Positions 15,130 to 24,475 of a DNA stretch of 45,076 nucleotides are shown in pieces. The notes under the pieces were generated by a model. The model searched no databases. It was not told the origin of the DNA and saw only the letters and a program-made list of their open reading frames with translations. The DNA is from Planctomycetota bacterium (GTDB taxonomy: Bacteria; Planctomycetota; UBA1135; GCA-002748355). The stretch covers positions 74,891-119,966 of the forward strand of contig DROQ01000134.1 in the NCBI GenBank assembly GCA_011321845.1, read 5' to 3'. Both the position numbers and the translations under genes were made by a program. The first letter of the stretch is position 1. Each line of letters begins with the position of its first letter.

Positions 15130-18078
15130 ATGCTGATGTTTCCTTCTCTCGTCTTCGCCCTGTCTTGTTCTCTCCCGGCCCTTCAGGGGACCCCAAAACC
15201 GCTCCCTCCCCAGGAGGCCATGGACTACGGCCCCTGCCTCTCGGGAACCATCGGCGGGGCCTGGGACTCCCGCAACTTCGCGGTCAAAGGGCTCGTGCTC
15301 CGCATGGAAGGGGGAAACCTCTGTTTCGACACGGCGCTGCTGCGCTCGGCCTTCGGCTGGACGGGGGGCTTCTTGAAGCTTCGTGGGACGCAGTATGACG
15401 GGAGCCACGGCACCCATCCCATGGTGAAGGGCAGGCAGGTCTACGCCACGCCCAGGGTCGCGGGCTGGAGCCTCGACGGGATCTTCGCCGATCCTCGCCC
15501 CTTGGGATACGGCCCACTGCCTCCCAAGCTCGGTAGGTTCAAGGGGTTCTACCTGCACGGCAGGCAGGTCGTGGTCTCCTACGAGTTCGGGGGCCGGGGC
15601 ATCCTGGAGAGCGGGCGGATGCATGGGACCTATGGGGAGATCCTCGGGCGGCCGATCGAGGTGGGGCCGGGGGGCAGGGACCTGTATCTCCTGGCTTTCG
15701 AACGCAAGGGGGCGCGTCTCATCGTGGACGGCGAGACCCTTCAGCTTGTGGAAACCAAGGAGCATCCGGGGCTGGTGTCCAAGCGCGCCCTGGACGGGGA
15801 CTGGAGCGCCCTCTTCGGCGGACCCTCCCAAACCGACGCGGGCCAGGCCGCCAAGGGGGTGCGCTTTTCGTGGGTCTCGGGAAAGGGGCTCAGCGCGCCG
15901 CACGGGCGGGCCGGGGCGACCAAGGATGGCGGGCTCCCGAGACTCAACGACGGGGAGCGTGCCCAGAACAGCGACGACACCAGCCGCTGCGTCTGGTTCG
16001 ACGGCCCCCGGGCGAGGGTCCTCGCCGACCTCGGCAAGCACCTCGCCCTGAGGCGGGTGCAGACCTTCAGCTGGCATCGGGGGGATCGCGCCCGGCAAAA
16101 CTTCGACCTCTATGGATCCAACGCGGAGCGCTGCCCCGACCCCAAGGCGGAGGTTCCAGGGGAGAAAGGCTGGACCTTCATCGCCCGGGTCTCGACCGAG
16201 GATCTTCCCTTCGGCAAGGCGCAGGCGAGCAGCGTGGGCAACTACCGGGCGGGCCTGGGGACCTTCCGCTGGCTCCTCTTCGACATCCGGAAACCCAGAG
16301 GGGGATCGGGGACCTTCTTCCACGAGATCGATCTCTACCAGGAAGGCCAGAAGTGCAGCCTGGACGAGGAGGTCTATCCCCAGACCACTATCACCGCCGC
16401 CGCCTTCGTGGGGGGGAAGGGCCTCAGCTGGGATCTGAATCCCCAGGGGAGGGCGGTCCTCAGGGTCCCCGCCTCGACGGAAAAGCAGGTCTTCGAGATT
16501 CTCGTGGGGAGGGGAGATGGCGAGTTTCCTACCAAGCTCAGGAAGGTTCTGAATGAAACCAAGGCACCCGCGTCCCTTGAGGCCCTGACCAAGGGGGGGC
16601 CGCCGCGTTGGAAGGAGGTCCTCGAAACACGCTTTGTACGGGGGAAGACCAAGGGCGCCTACGCCGTGGACAGCCTGGAGATCCCCTTCGACAATCCCTG
16701 GCACTCGCGCCTGCGCTTCGGGGCCTTCGACTTCTTTCCGGACGGAAAGCGCGCCGCTCTCTCCACCTGGAACGGGGACGTGTGGATCGTGGACGGGCTG
16801 GACCGCGAGGACGGCAAGCTGTTCTGGAAGCGCTTCGGCACGGGTCTCTACGACGCGCTGGGGCTCAAGATCGTGGACGGCAAGATCCTGGTCAACGGAC
16901 GGGACCGCATCACCCGGCTGCACGACCTGAACGGGGACGGGGAGGCGGACTACTACGAGAGCTTCAACGACGAGGTGATCGCGACCGAGGCCTTCCACGA
17001 GTTCTCCTTCGACCTGCAGGAGGGGCCCGACGGGAGCCTCTATTTCTCCAAGGCGGGGCCGGTGCGCGCGGGGGGGCGGGGCTTTGAAAAGATCCTCCCT
17101 CACCACGGCGCCATCCTGAGGATCCCACCGAATGGAAAGGGGATCCAGGTGATGGCCACGGGGCTGCGGGCGCCGAACGGCATCTCCATCAGCCCCGACG
17201 GCAAGGTGCTGACCTCGGGGGACAACGAAGGTTCGTGGATGCCCCAATGCCGGCTGAATTGGATCCCGGTGGGTGAGCCCTACTTCGCCGGCGTGGTTCC
17301 CGCCGCGCACCGGAGGGAGACGCCAAAGATCTATGACGACCCGCTCTGCTGGATCCCCTGGGATGTCGACAACTCCAGCGGTGGGCAGTGCTGGGTGACC
17401 AGCAAGAGCTGGGGGCCCTTCGAGGGGGACCTCCTGCATCTCTCCTACGGGACCTGTTCCCTGTTCAAGGTGCTTGTGGACCGGGGCGAGGGGCCGGACG
17501 CGGGGAGGGTGCAGGGGGGAGTCGTACGCTTTCCACTCCGCTTCGCTTCCAGCGCCATGCGGGCGCGCTTTCACCCAAAGACCGGGCAGCTCTACCTCGT
17601 GGGCTTCAAGGGTTGGCAGACGAGCGCGGCGCGGCTGTCGGCCTTCCACCGCATCCGCTACACGGGGAAGCCGGTTCATTTGCCTGGGGGGATCAAGATC
17701 CATCAGGACGGCATCCGGCTCAGCTTCACCGAGCCCTTGGACCGCGAGACCGCCGAGGACCCCGAGAGCTGGTCCGTGCAACGCTGGAACTACAAATGGT
17801 CCCCGGACTATGGTTCCCGCGAGTATTCGTTGAAGGATCCCAAAAAGGTTGGTTCCACCAAGAGCCGGGGGAACAAGTACGCCGCCCGGGACGAGATGAA
17901 GATCCTCTCCGCCAGGCTCAGCAAGGATGGGCGCAGCGTCTTTCTGAGGCTTTCGGATCTGAAACGGGTCATGCAGATGAGGATCGCCTACAACCTCGAC
18001 GCTGCGGACGGGAGCCTCATGAAGAACGTCGTCTATCTGACCGTGAACTTCTTGCATCCCCCACAAGCGGGAAAGTAA
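15130..18078 (+). CDS. Secreted DUF6797-type beta-propeller protein
   Basis: The 982-residue product has a signal peptide (about residues 1-20). MDYGPCLSGTIGG follows near residue 30, the hallmark of the DUF6797 proteins common in planctomycetes and verrucomicrobia. Residues about 530-850 resemble an NHL/sorbosone-dehydrogenase-like propeller, with DLNGDGEADYYESFND, GLRAPNGISISPDGK and GDNEGSW. A beta-sandwich domain closes the protein. No CXXCH is present; in many relatives a cytochrome domain is fused, here it is on the next gene, 6 bases downstream. The ATG at 15130 has AGGAG 5 bases upstream. The pair probably forms a periplasmic oxidoreductase acting on sugars or similar compounds, but the substrate and cofactor are not established. 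Confidence 0.82.
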   Translation: MLMFPSLVFALSCSLPALQGTPKPLPPQEAMDYGPCLSGTIGGAWDSRNFAVKGLVLRMEGGNLCFDTALLRSAFGWTGGFLKLRGTQYDGSHGTHPMVKGRQVYATPRVAGWSLDGIFADPRPLGYGPLPPKLGRFKGFYLHGRQVVVSYEFGGRGILESGRMHGTYGEILGRPIEVGPGGRDLYLLAFERKGARLIVDGETLQLVETKEHPGLVSKRALDGDWSALFGGPSQTDAGQAAKGVRFSWVSGKGLSAPHGRAGATKDGGLPRLNDGERAQNSDDTSRCVWFDGPRARVLADLGKHLALRRVQTFSWHRGDRARQNFDLYGSNAERCPDPKAEVPGEKGWTFIARVSTEDLPFGKAQASSVGNYRAGLGTFRWLLFDIRKPRGGSGTFFHEIDLYQEGQKCSLDEEVYPQTTITAAAFVGGKGLSWDLNPQGRAVLRVPASTEKQVFEILVGRGDGEFPTKLRKVLNETKAPASLEALTKGGPPRWKEVLETRFVRGKTKGAYAVDSLEIPFDNPWHSRLRFGAFDFFPDGKRAALSTWNGDVWIVDGLDREDGKLFWKRFGTGLYDALGLKIVDGKILVNGRDRITRLHDLNGDGEADYYESFNDEVIATEAFHEFSFDLQEGPDGSLYFSKAGPVRAGGRGFEKILPHHGAILRIPPNGKGIQVMATGLRAPNGISISPDGKVLTSGDNEGSWMPQCRLNWIPVGEPYFAGVVPAAHRRETPKIYDDPLCWIPWDVDNSSGGQCWVTSKSWGPFEGDLLHLSYGTCSLFKVLVDRGEGPDAGRVQGGVVRFPLRFASSAMRARFHPKTGQLYLVGFKGWQTSAARLSAFHRIRYTGKPVHLPGGIKIHQDGIRLSFTEPLDRETAEDPESWSVQRWNYKWSPDYGSREYSLKDPKKVGSTKSRGNKYAARDEMKILSARLSKDGRSVFLRLSDLKRVMQMRIAYNLDAADGSLMKNVVYLTVNFLHPPQAGK

Positions 18079-18084
18079 GCGAGC

Positions 18085-19926
18085 ATGCTTCCCCTTCTTT
18101 GCAAACTCCTTCTCCTCCTTCCTCCCCAGGGTCCCGGCGTCCTGGCGCGGTTCCAAGCCGGCCAGGTCGAAGACAGCCGCACCCTTCCGCGCTTCGCCCT
18201 CTATGTTGCGGCGGGGGAGAGTCCCTCTCTCTTTTTGCCGGCAGGCCCCTTTCGCCTGCGCATGAAAGCCTCCCTTCGCCTGAGCCTCCGCGACCGTTTC
18301 CGCTTCGCCCTCCAGGGAAGGGGAAGGGCCACCCTGCGCGTTCGCGGCAAGGCCGTCCTCCAAGGACCCCTCCCCGCCCCCGGCGAGCCTCCCCTCCTCT
18401 CCAAACGCCTCCGCTTGCGCAAGGGCGACAACCCCATCGAGATCGAGTTCCAATCCCCCGCCCAGGGTCCCTCCCAGCTCCGCCTCCTCTGGCAGGGCAG
18501 CGACTTCCCCCTCGAACCCCTCCCCGCCCACCTCCTCAGCAGCCCACCTCCGGCCCAGGGGGACAGCCAAGCCCGGGCTGGTTTCCAGGCTCTGAGCCAG
18601 GCCTCCTGCCTGGCCTGCCACCCGGATGAGCGGCTCCCCCCTTCGCGCTTCTCTCCCATCTTCGCGCCCCGTGGCCCGGACCTCCGAGAGGCCCGCGCCC
18701 GCCTGCGCCGCTCCTGGTTCCTGGCCTGGGTCCAGGATCCCCGGTCCCTCCGCCCCGCCGCCCGGATGCCCCGCCTGCTCAGGGGCGAGGACAGCCCCTC
18801 CCAGGCGCGCGACCTCGCCGCCTTCCTCGGCCTGGAGGAGGGAGACCCCGCTCCCGCCGAGGCCGAGCTTGTGCCCAAGGGGGCGCGCCTGTTCGAGGAG
18901 CTGCGCTGCGCCTCCTGCCACCTGCGGACCTCCCAAGCTCCCAAAGGGTCCGACAAGATCCCCCTCGCGGGAATGGGCCAGAAGTTCCGCCGAGGCGCCC
19001 TCGCCGCCTTCCTCCGGGACCCCGCCAAACAAAACCCCAGGAGCCGCATGCCCCGCTTCCCCCTCAGCTCCCACCAGGCCGCCGCCCTCGCCGCCTTCCT
19101 GCGAAGCGGGACACCCATTCTTCGCCGCGCGCCCCCCGCCCCGCCGGGGGACCCCGCCCGGGGCAAGGCCCTCTTCTCCCGCCTGGGCTGCGCCGCCTGC
19201 CACCAGGGTCCGGGCGATCCCGCGCCTTCGCCCATGGCCCGTCCCTATCTCGCTCTCCCCCCGAAAAAGTCCTGCCCCCGCACCGGGGGGCGCCTCATCC
19301 CGGTCCCCCGCGTCCCCCTCGGCGCCCCCGCGGACGAGCTGGGCCGCATCCTCCGCTCCACCCTCCGCTGCGCCTCCTGCCACGAATCCTCCGCGACCCC
19401 CGCCCTCCCCAGCCTCACCGCGGTGGGGGAGAAGCTCCGCCCCTCCGCCCTCCGCGCCCTCTTCCGGGGCGAGGCCCCCCGCGCCCGCCCCTGGCTCAAG
19501 GCGCGCATGCCCGCCTTTTCCGCCTTCGCCGAGCCCTTGACCCGGGGCCTCTGCGCCGAAGCCGGCCTGGCCCCCCGCGACCCCTCCCGTCCCAAACCCG
19601 AGCCCGCCCTGCTCCCCCTGGGCAAGAAACTCGTCTCCAACCGCGGCGGCTTCTCCTGCGTCCTCTGCCATGCGGTCGGAAAGACCAAGGCCCTCCAGGT
19701 CTTCGAAGTCGAGGGCGTCAACTTCGCGCTGGTCCCCGCCCGCCTGCGCCGCGCCTTTTACGACCGCTGGATGTGGAACCCCCAGCGCATCGACCCCTCC
19801 TCCAAGATGCCCCGCTTCGCCGGTCCCGAGGGGACGACCGCCTTCACCGAGATCCTGGAGGGGGACGCGGAGAAGCAGTTCGCCGCGATCTGGGCCTACC
19901 TCACCAGCCTGAAACAGGCTCGTTGA
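18085..19926 (+). CDS. PA14-like five-haem c-type cytochrome
   Basis: The 613-residue protein starts with a short hydrophobic leader. About residues 30-155 form a beta-sandwich with PA14-like spacing (KGDNPIEIEF then LRLLWQG). Five CXXCH haem sites follow: CLACH, CASCH, CAACH, CASCH and CVLCH, beginning at Cys175, 275, 369, 429 and 525. SRMPRFPLS and SSKMPRF are methionine-containing segments typical of class I cytochrome c distal ligands, after the second and fifth motifs. Composition is extreme, with long C-rich runs on the coding strand and heavy Ala/Pro/Arg use. It is 6 bases after the DUF6797 gene and is its probable electron acceptor in the periplasm. The number of folded haem domains is inferred only from motifs. 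Confidence 0.85.
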   Translation: MLPLLCKLLLLLPPQGPGVLARFQAGQVEDSRTLPRFALYVAAGESPSLFLPAGPFRLRMKASLRLSLRDRFRFALQGRGRATLRVRGKAVLQGPLPAPGEPPLLSKRLRLRKGDNPIEIEFQSPAQGPSQLRLLWQGSDFPLEPLPAHLLSSPPPAQGDSQARAGFQALSQASCLACHPDERLPPSRFSPIFAPRGPDLREARARLRRSWFLAWVQDPRSLRPAARMPRLLRGEDSPSQARDLAAFLGLEEGDPAPAEAELVPKGARLFEELRCASCHLRTSQAPKGSDKIPLAGMGQKFRRGALAAFLRDPAKQNPRSRMPRFPLSSHQAAALAAFLRSGTPILRRAPPAPPGDPARGKALFSRLGCAACHQGPGDPAPSPMARPYLALPPKKSCPRTGGRLIPVPRVPLGAPADELGRILRSTLRCASCHESSATPALPSLTAVGEKLRPSALRALFRGEAPRARPWLKARMPAFSAFAEPLTRGLCAEAGLAPRDPSRPKPEPALLPLGKKLVSNRGGFSCVLCHAVGKTKALQVFEVEGVNFALVPARLRRAFYDRWMWNPQRIDPSSKMPRFAGPEGTTAFTEILEGDAEKQFAAIWAYLTSLKQAR

Positions 19927-20016
19927 AGCCCGGCCTCAAGACCTTTTGAAAAAATGGTCGTTTTTTCTTCTCGGCTTCCTTCTTGGGTGAAACGAAACCA
20001 ATGCAAAGGGGGGAAG

Positions 20017-20460
20017 ATGAAATGGAACCATCTGATCTGTTGCGCGATCGTCCTTGTCCTGGGGCTGCTGGAAGGGTCGCATCTTTTTTCTGGGACTGCC
20101 TCCGGGCTCTTCGCTTCACCGGAGCATCCCAACGTCGAGGTCTATGGGGGAGGAGGCTGGGCCTCCGCACCCACAGGCAAGGGGAGCTTCGACCAGCTCA
20201 CCCTCTCCGCAAAAGGCAGGGTCCAATACTGGATCGGTTGGGAGAAGATCCAAGGTCAGTGGGTCCCCCTCTTCCGGATCCGGAGGTCACCCAAGGACCC
20301 CTCGGTCAGTTCCGAGGAAGCCGACACCTTGGACCATATTCTTTCCCATCGCTCCTCCGGCACTCTTACCATCCACCATGGAAATGGTGGTTCCAGCCTG
20401 GAAGCCATTGGGGAAAACCCTTGTGAAAAATCCTCTACCTTTGGGACAATCGGAAAATAA
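20017..20460 (+). CDS. Small secreted protein of unknown function
   Basis: This 147-residue protein begins at ATG 20017 after an A/G-rich ribosome-binding site (AAAGGGGGGAAG at 20005-20016). Residues 1-30 are a hydrophobic leader (MKWNHLICCAIVLVLGLLEG). The mature part has a few beta-like stretches, including VQYWIGWEKIQGQWVPLFRI. No domain is recognised. An upstream in-frame ATG at 19954 would add 21 residues that disrupt the leader. It lies 90 bases after the cytochrome gene and 23 bases before the next anchored protein, so it may share their transcript. Base composition is less GC-rich than the cytochrome gene before it. Confidence 0.65.
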   Translation: MKWNHLICCAIVLVLGLLEGSHLFSGTASGLFASPEHPNVEVYGGGGWASAPTGKGSFDQLTLSAKGRVQYWIGWEKIQGQWVPLFRIRRSPKDPSVSSEEADTLDHILSHRSSGTLTIHHGNGGSSLEAIGENPCEKSSTFGTIGK

Positions 20461-20483
20461 AGACAAGAACCTAGGGATGCCCC

Positions 20484-21758
20484 ATGAAGAAGAACCCGCT
20501 GTTGCTTCTCCTGTTCCTGGTCTTCCTCCTCGGAGGAGGTCTGCTCCTCTTTTGGAAGGGCTCTGCACCCGAGACTGCCAAGGATCCCGTCGCCCTGTCA
20601 AAGCTGAGCGAGGAGCAAGGGGATCCGAGTGGAGAGGCGAAGGAGCTTCCTGGTCGGGCACAAGGGGAACGCTCCGCCCTTCCCCCCAAGACCGAGACCG
20701 AAGTTCCGACAAAGTCGGCGGCCCCTGAAGAGGGTCCGTCCCCGGACCTCCTCGCTTCTCCCAAGGTGGCCCTCCGGGGCATCGTCCTCAATCCCGAGGG
20801 TGAGCCTCTCCCGGACGCGTGGATCGGGTTCCGTTATTCCATCCCCAGGGGCAAGGGGGTGGAGTATCGGGCCCTTCAGCTGGGGAGCACGGAACTGGAT
20901 GGCCGCTTCCAGGTTCTCGTCCCGGAGAGTCTTCTTCGCCGGGATCCTCTTCGCGGGGATCCTCTTCCTCAGGGGCCTCTTCCCCGAGGGAAGCTGACGG
21001 TGGCTCATCGATCCTACCTTCCCAAAGCGCAGGCTCCTGTTTTCGACGGGTCCGGAGATCCCCTGCCCTTTCGCGTGCAACTCGAGGAGGGGGGGGCTTT
21101 CAGCTTCCAGCTCCTGGACGCGAAGGGAAGACCGGTCCCAGGGCTCGAAATCGACGGATCCGAATACCGGGTGAATGAGCCGGACGCCCCCTCCCTCGGG
21201 GGGATCATGCTCAGTAGCTTGGGGTTCGGCATCCAGACTTTCATTGGCAAGTCGGATGCCTCCGGCCGGATCCAAGTCCCGAACTGGCCTGCGGACAGGC
21301 TCATGGTCTTCGGTGTGTTTGGCATGATCGGAAACCTGGGAATCCGGAAGTGGACACCCCATTTTTCTCTCCTGTCCCAGCCCAAGGATCTTCCCGACCA
21401 TGTCAGGTTGTTCCTTCCCAAGGCGGGGGAGACCTACAAAATCACCGTGATTCCCAATCGGGACAGGGTCCTTCGCATCCAAGGAAGGGTCCTTGGATTC
21501 AGCGCGAAGGAGCGCAAGGACATCTTTGCCTGGCTGGATTACCAGGGATCGACCGTTCTGGTCCCTCTCACCTGGAAAAACGAAGAGTTCAAGGGCAGCC
21601 TCAACCTCTTCAAACCCAACAAGGAACTTTCGACCTTCTCCCTTCTCTTTCAGATCCGGGACCGAGAAGGGGAGGGCTGGAAACGGCTCCGTTCCTTCGG
21701 TCCCTTCGACCTCGAAACTACCCGCTCCCTGCCCAAGCTCCTGGTGCAAAAGGGTTGA
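20484..21758 (+). CDS. Membrane-anchored protein with carboxypeptidase-regulatory-like fold
   Basis: The 424-residue protein has an N-terminal membrane anchor (residues 4-23, mostly leucine and glycine). A Pro/Glu/Ser-rich linker runs to about 90. At 95-140 the pattern LRGIVLNPEGEPLPDAWIGF matches the start of a CarboxypepD_reg-type beta-sandwich. The rest is beta-rich and not recognised. Codons at 20941-20985 carry three 15-base direct repeats (GGGATCCTCTTC core) that encode RDPLR-GDPLP-QGPLP. It probably stands on the outer face of the inner membrane; its partner is unknown. The secreted 147-residue protein gene is directly upstream, the oxidoreductase gene 93 bases downstream. Confidence 0.7.
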   Translation: MKKNPLLLLLFLVFLLGGGLLLFWKGSAPETAKDPVALSKLSEEQGDPSGEAKELPGRAQGERSALPPKTETEVPTKSAAPEEGPSPDLLASPKVALRGIVLNPEGEPLPDAWIGFRYSIPRGKGVEYRALQLGSTELDGRFQVLVPESLLRRDPLRGDPLPQGPLPRGKLTVAHRSYLPKAQAPVFDGSGDPLPFRVQLEEGGAFSFQLLDAKGRPVPGLEIDGSEYRVNEPDAPSLGGIMLSSLGFGIQTFIGKSDASGRIQVPNWPADRLMVFGVFGMIGNLGIRKWTPHFSLLSQPKDLPDHVRLFLPKAGETYKITVIPNRDRVLRIQGRVLGFSAKERKDIFAWLDYQGSTVLVPLTWKNEEFKGSLNLFKPNKELSTFSLLFQIRDREGEGWKRLRSFGPFDLETTRSLPKLLVQKG

Positions 21759-21851
21759 ACCGCCCCTCAAACCCTCGAGATCCCGGCCCGGGCCGGATAA
21801 GCTCGCCTTTCGGAGCCAGCGGTAGAAACATCGAGAAGGAGGAGGAGCTGG

Positions 21852-23009
21852 ATGGCAGAGCGTCTCGGCATCGGCCTGGTGGGGCAGGGTTTCATGGGGA
21901 GGGCGCACAGCAACGCCTGGGGGCAGGCTGCGCGTTTTTTCGACCTGAGCCTCCGCCCCTCCCTGGTCCAGGTCGTCGCCCGGAACCGGGAGACCCTCCC
22001 CCGCTTCGCCGAGCGCTTCGGCTGGCAAGGCTGGGGGGGAAGCCTAAGGAGCCTCGTCCAGAACCCCGAGGTGGACCTGGTGGACATCGGTACCCCCAAC
22101 CAGCTCCACGCCTCCCAGGCCCTCGCGGCCCTCGCCGCGGGCAAGCACGTCGCCTGCGAAAAACCTCTGGCCCGCAATCTCGAAGAGGCGAGGGTCCTGC
22201 GCCGGGCGGCCCGCAAGGCCGCGAAAAGGGGGGTCCGCAGCTATGTCTGGTTCAACTACCGCCGCTGCCCCGCCATCGGCCTCGCCTACCAGCTCATGCG
22301 CGAAGGCCGCCTCGGCCGGATCCAGGAGGTCCGGGCTTGCTACCTCCAGTCCTGGGGCGGTCCCGAGACCCCGATGAGCTGGCGTTTCGACCGGTCCAAG
22401 GCGGGCTCCGGGGCCCATGGCGACCTCAACGCCCACCTCGTCGACCTGGTCCGCTTCTTGACCGGCGAGGAGCTGGTCCGGGTCGAAGGCGCGGCCGCGC
22501 GCAGCTTCGTCCGCGAGCGCTCCCTCCCCGGCGCCCGCGGGAAGGCGAAAACCAAGGCGCGCTCCAACGTCGACGAGCTGTTTGCCTTCTTCGCGGGCCT
22601 GAGCGGGGGAGGCCTCTGCAGCTTCGAGGCCAGCCGGGTCGCAAGCGGTCGCCTCAACCACAACTGCCTCGAGCTTTATGGGACCAAGGGCGCCTTTCGC
22701 TTCGACCTGGAGAAGATGAACGTCCTCGAGTTCTTCGACGCCCGCCTCCCCAGGCGGGAGCAGGGTTTCCGACGCATCCTCGCCACCGAGGCCGAGCATC
22801 CTTGGGTCGCCTCCTGGTGGCCGGAGGGCCACCTCCTGGGCTACGAGCACAGCTTTGTCAACATGGCCGCCGACATCTGCCGGGAGCTCGCGGGCGAGGA
22901 GCCCGAGGTTCCCCTCCCCAGCTTCGAGGATGGTTACCGAGTGCAGGCCGTCCTGGACGCCGCCCTCCGATCGGCCCGAGGCGAGGGCAAGGTCCGTGTC
23001 CGTCTCTGA
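21852..23009 (+). CDS. Gfo/Idh/MocA-family NAD(P)-dependent oxidoreductase
   Basis: The 385-residue protein has the family's N-terminal Rossmann fold with GQGFMG at residues 11-16, then VDIGTPNQLHASQA and the signature CEKPLAR (Glu103-Lys104-Pro105). The C-terminal half has the usual alpha/beta substrate domain, with GDLNAHLVDLVRFLTGEE carrying the probable catalytic histidine region. Members oxidise or reduce sugars, inositols and similar polyols; the substrate cannot be read here. There is no Tat or Sec signal, so it is cytoplasmic. GGAGGAGGAG precedes the ATG. The last 14 bases overlap the start of the membrane protein gene, suggesting coupled expression, perhaps in sugar-nucleotide or polysaccharide metabolism. 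Confidence 0.9.
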   Translation: MAERLGIGLVGQGFMGRAHSNAWGQAARFFDLSLRPSLVQVVARNRETLPRFAERFGWQGWGGSLRSLVQNPEVDLVDIGTPNQLHASQALAALAAGKHVACEKPLARNLEEARVLRRAARKAAKRGVRSYVWFNYRRCPAIGLAYQLMREGRLGRIQEVRACYLQSWGGPETPMSWRFDRSKAGSGAHGDLNAHLVDLVRFLTGEELVRVEGAAARSFVRERSLPGARGKAKTKARSNVDELFAFFAGLSGGGLCSFEASRVASGRLNHNCLELYGTKGAFRFDLEKMNVLEFFDARLPRREQGFRRILATEAEHPWVASWWPEGHLLGYEHSFVNMAADICRELAGEEPEVPLPSFEDGYRVQAVLDAALRSARGEGKVRVRL

Positions 23010-24441
23010 GAAGCTCCCCAACTCAAAAGGCTGGTATCGAGGAAGGGCCCTTCCCTTCTCCTACCTTCTGATCCTGGGGGCCCTCGCCCTTCACCTCGCC
23101 CTTCAAAGGGCGGAGTGGGTGCCCGACGACTCCGACATCGCTCTGCGTTACGCCCAGAATCTCTGGGGGGGAGAGGGTTTTTGCTTCACTCCGGGAGACT
23201 CCGTCTGCGGTTCGACCTCCGTCCTCAACCCCCTCCTGATCGCGGGGACGGGTTTCCTCTTGGCAGGGGACCTCGTCCTCGGTCGGGCCCTGCTCTTCGG
23301 CCTCAGCCTCTTCGGCCTGGTCCTCCTCGTCCACCGCGCCTTCCGCCCCCTGGGCACCGTTCCCGCCCTGCTCGCCGCCACCAACGTCCTCGCCATCCCC
23401 CTCCTCTTCAGGACCCTTGGGCTGGAGACCATCCTCGTTCTTCTCCTGGCCACCGCTTCGGTCCAGCTCTACCTCGCCCGCCGTCCCCGCCTCCTGGGCC
23501 TCGGCTTGGGCGCCCTCTATCTCGCCCGCCCCGATGGGCTCGTCCTCGCGCTGCTCCTCCTCGGGCATTCCCTCTGGACGCGCCGCCGCGAAGAGGGCTA
23601 CAAAAAGAGTCTGGCTTGGACCCTCGGCCTCGCCCTCATCCTCGTCCTCCCCTGGCTCCTTTACGCCTGGACCCATTTCGGGACACCCATCCCAGGCACC
23701 CTCCGCGCCAAACTCGCCCAGCGGGCCTCCGGCGCATGGGGGGGCAGCTTCTTCTCCGGGCTCAAGAAGAGCCTCGCCGCCTTCGACCTCCACGAACTCC
23801 TCCCGCCCAAGGCCTTCCGTTGGGTGGCGATCCCTTCTCTCCTCTTCGGCCTGGGTTCGCGCAGCCCCCTCCGCCTCCTCGTCCTCTGGGCCCTCCTCCT
23901 CAGCCTGGCCTATTCCCTGCTCAACCCTCCCTTTTACCACTGGTATGGAGTGCCCTTGCATTTCGCCATGGTTCTCGGCTTCAGCGCGCTCGTGGCCTGG
24001 CTCTGGAAGGGCTCAGTCCCGTCGCGCTCCCTCGCCCTGGCGCTGAACCTTTCCTTCCTGGCCTTGGCCTTCCCGAACCCTCTCGGCCCACGCCCCCCTG
24101 CCACCTACCCGGAATACCACGAGGCCGCCCGCTGGATCCGCCAGAACCTCCCCCCCGAGGCCCGCATCCTGGCCCTCGAGATCGGTGTCCTGGGAGCCCG
24201 CGTCGGGGGCCGCCCCATCCTCGATCCCCTCGGCCTGGTCCATCCCGCCGACTACGAGGCACTTTCCCGTGGGGATTTCGCCTGGTGGCTCGGGGTGGAA
24301 CCCCTGCCCGACTTCGTCCTCCTCCATCGCCCCCCCTGGAAGCGGCTCGAAACCAGCGCCCTGGCAGATCCCCGCTTCACGGAGCATTTCAGCGGAGTCT
24401 GGCGCTCCTCTTCCCTGCAACTCTTCAAAAAGAAGAAATAG
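22996..24441 (+). CDS. Multi-spanning GT-C-like membrane protein (ArnT/PMT-like)
   Basis: The 481-residue protein has ten or more hydrophobic helices. In the first periplasmic loop the acidic pair PDDSDIALRYAQNL fits the GT-C fold, where such acids are catalytic in lipid-linked sugar transferases. Near the C-terminus YPEYHEAARWIRQNLPPEA resembles the periplasmic domain of ArnT/PMT-like proteins. I use GTG 22996, which follows GAGGG by 8 bases and gives a short basic N-terminus. The frame is open further upstream but only as overlap with the oxidoreductase gene. The donor would be a polyprenyl-phosphate sugar; the acceptor is unknown. No DxD is otherwise obvious, so the enzymatic call is inference; a structural membrane protein cannot be excluded. 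Confidence 0.75.
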   Translation: MSVSEKLPNSKGWYRGRALPFSYLLILGALALHLALQRAEWVPDDSDIALRYAQNLWGGEGFCFTPGDSVCGSTSVLNPLLIAGTGFLLAGDLVLGRALLFGLSLFGLVLLVHRAFRPLGTVPALLAATNVLAIPLLFRTLGLETILVLLLATASVQLYLARRPRLLGLGLGALYLARPDGLVLALLLLGHSLWTRRREEGYKKSLAWTLGLALILVLPWLLYAWTHFGTPIPGTLRAKLAQRASGAWGGSFFSGLKKSLAAFDLHELLPPKAFRWVAIPSLLFGLGSRSPLRLLVLWALLLSLAYSLLNPPFYHWYGVPLHFAMVLGFSALVAWLWKGSVPSRSLALALNLSFLALAFPNPLGPRPPATYPEYHEAARWIRQNLPPEARILALEIGVLGARVGGRPILDPLGLVHPADYEALSRGDFAWWLGVEPLPDFVLLHRPPWKRLETSALADPRFTEHFSGVWRSSSLQLFKKKK

Positions 24442-24475
24442 CGATCCGTTCGGAGGGACGAACCGCCCTGGGGGC

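Noticed and set aside
15097-19671. A 1524-codon open frame on the minus strand across the DUF6797 and cytochrome genes
   Set aside because: It is the complement of two well-supported plus-strand genes; its residues are low-complexity Gly/Ala/Glu/Arg with no family, as expected in GC-rich antisense frames.
19948-19967. Terminator GAAAAAA/TTTTTTC after the five-haem cytochrome gene
   Set aside because: The stem is almost only A-T pairs with a 6-base loop, too weak to be called an intrinsic terminator.
24448-24463. Hairpin GTTCG/CGAAC between convergent genes as terminator
   Set aside because: Only 5 bp with a 6-base loop and no U-run.
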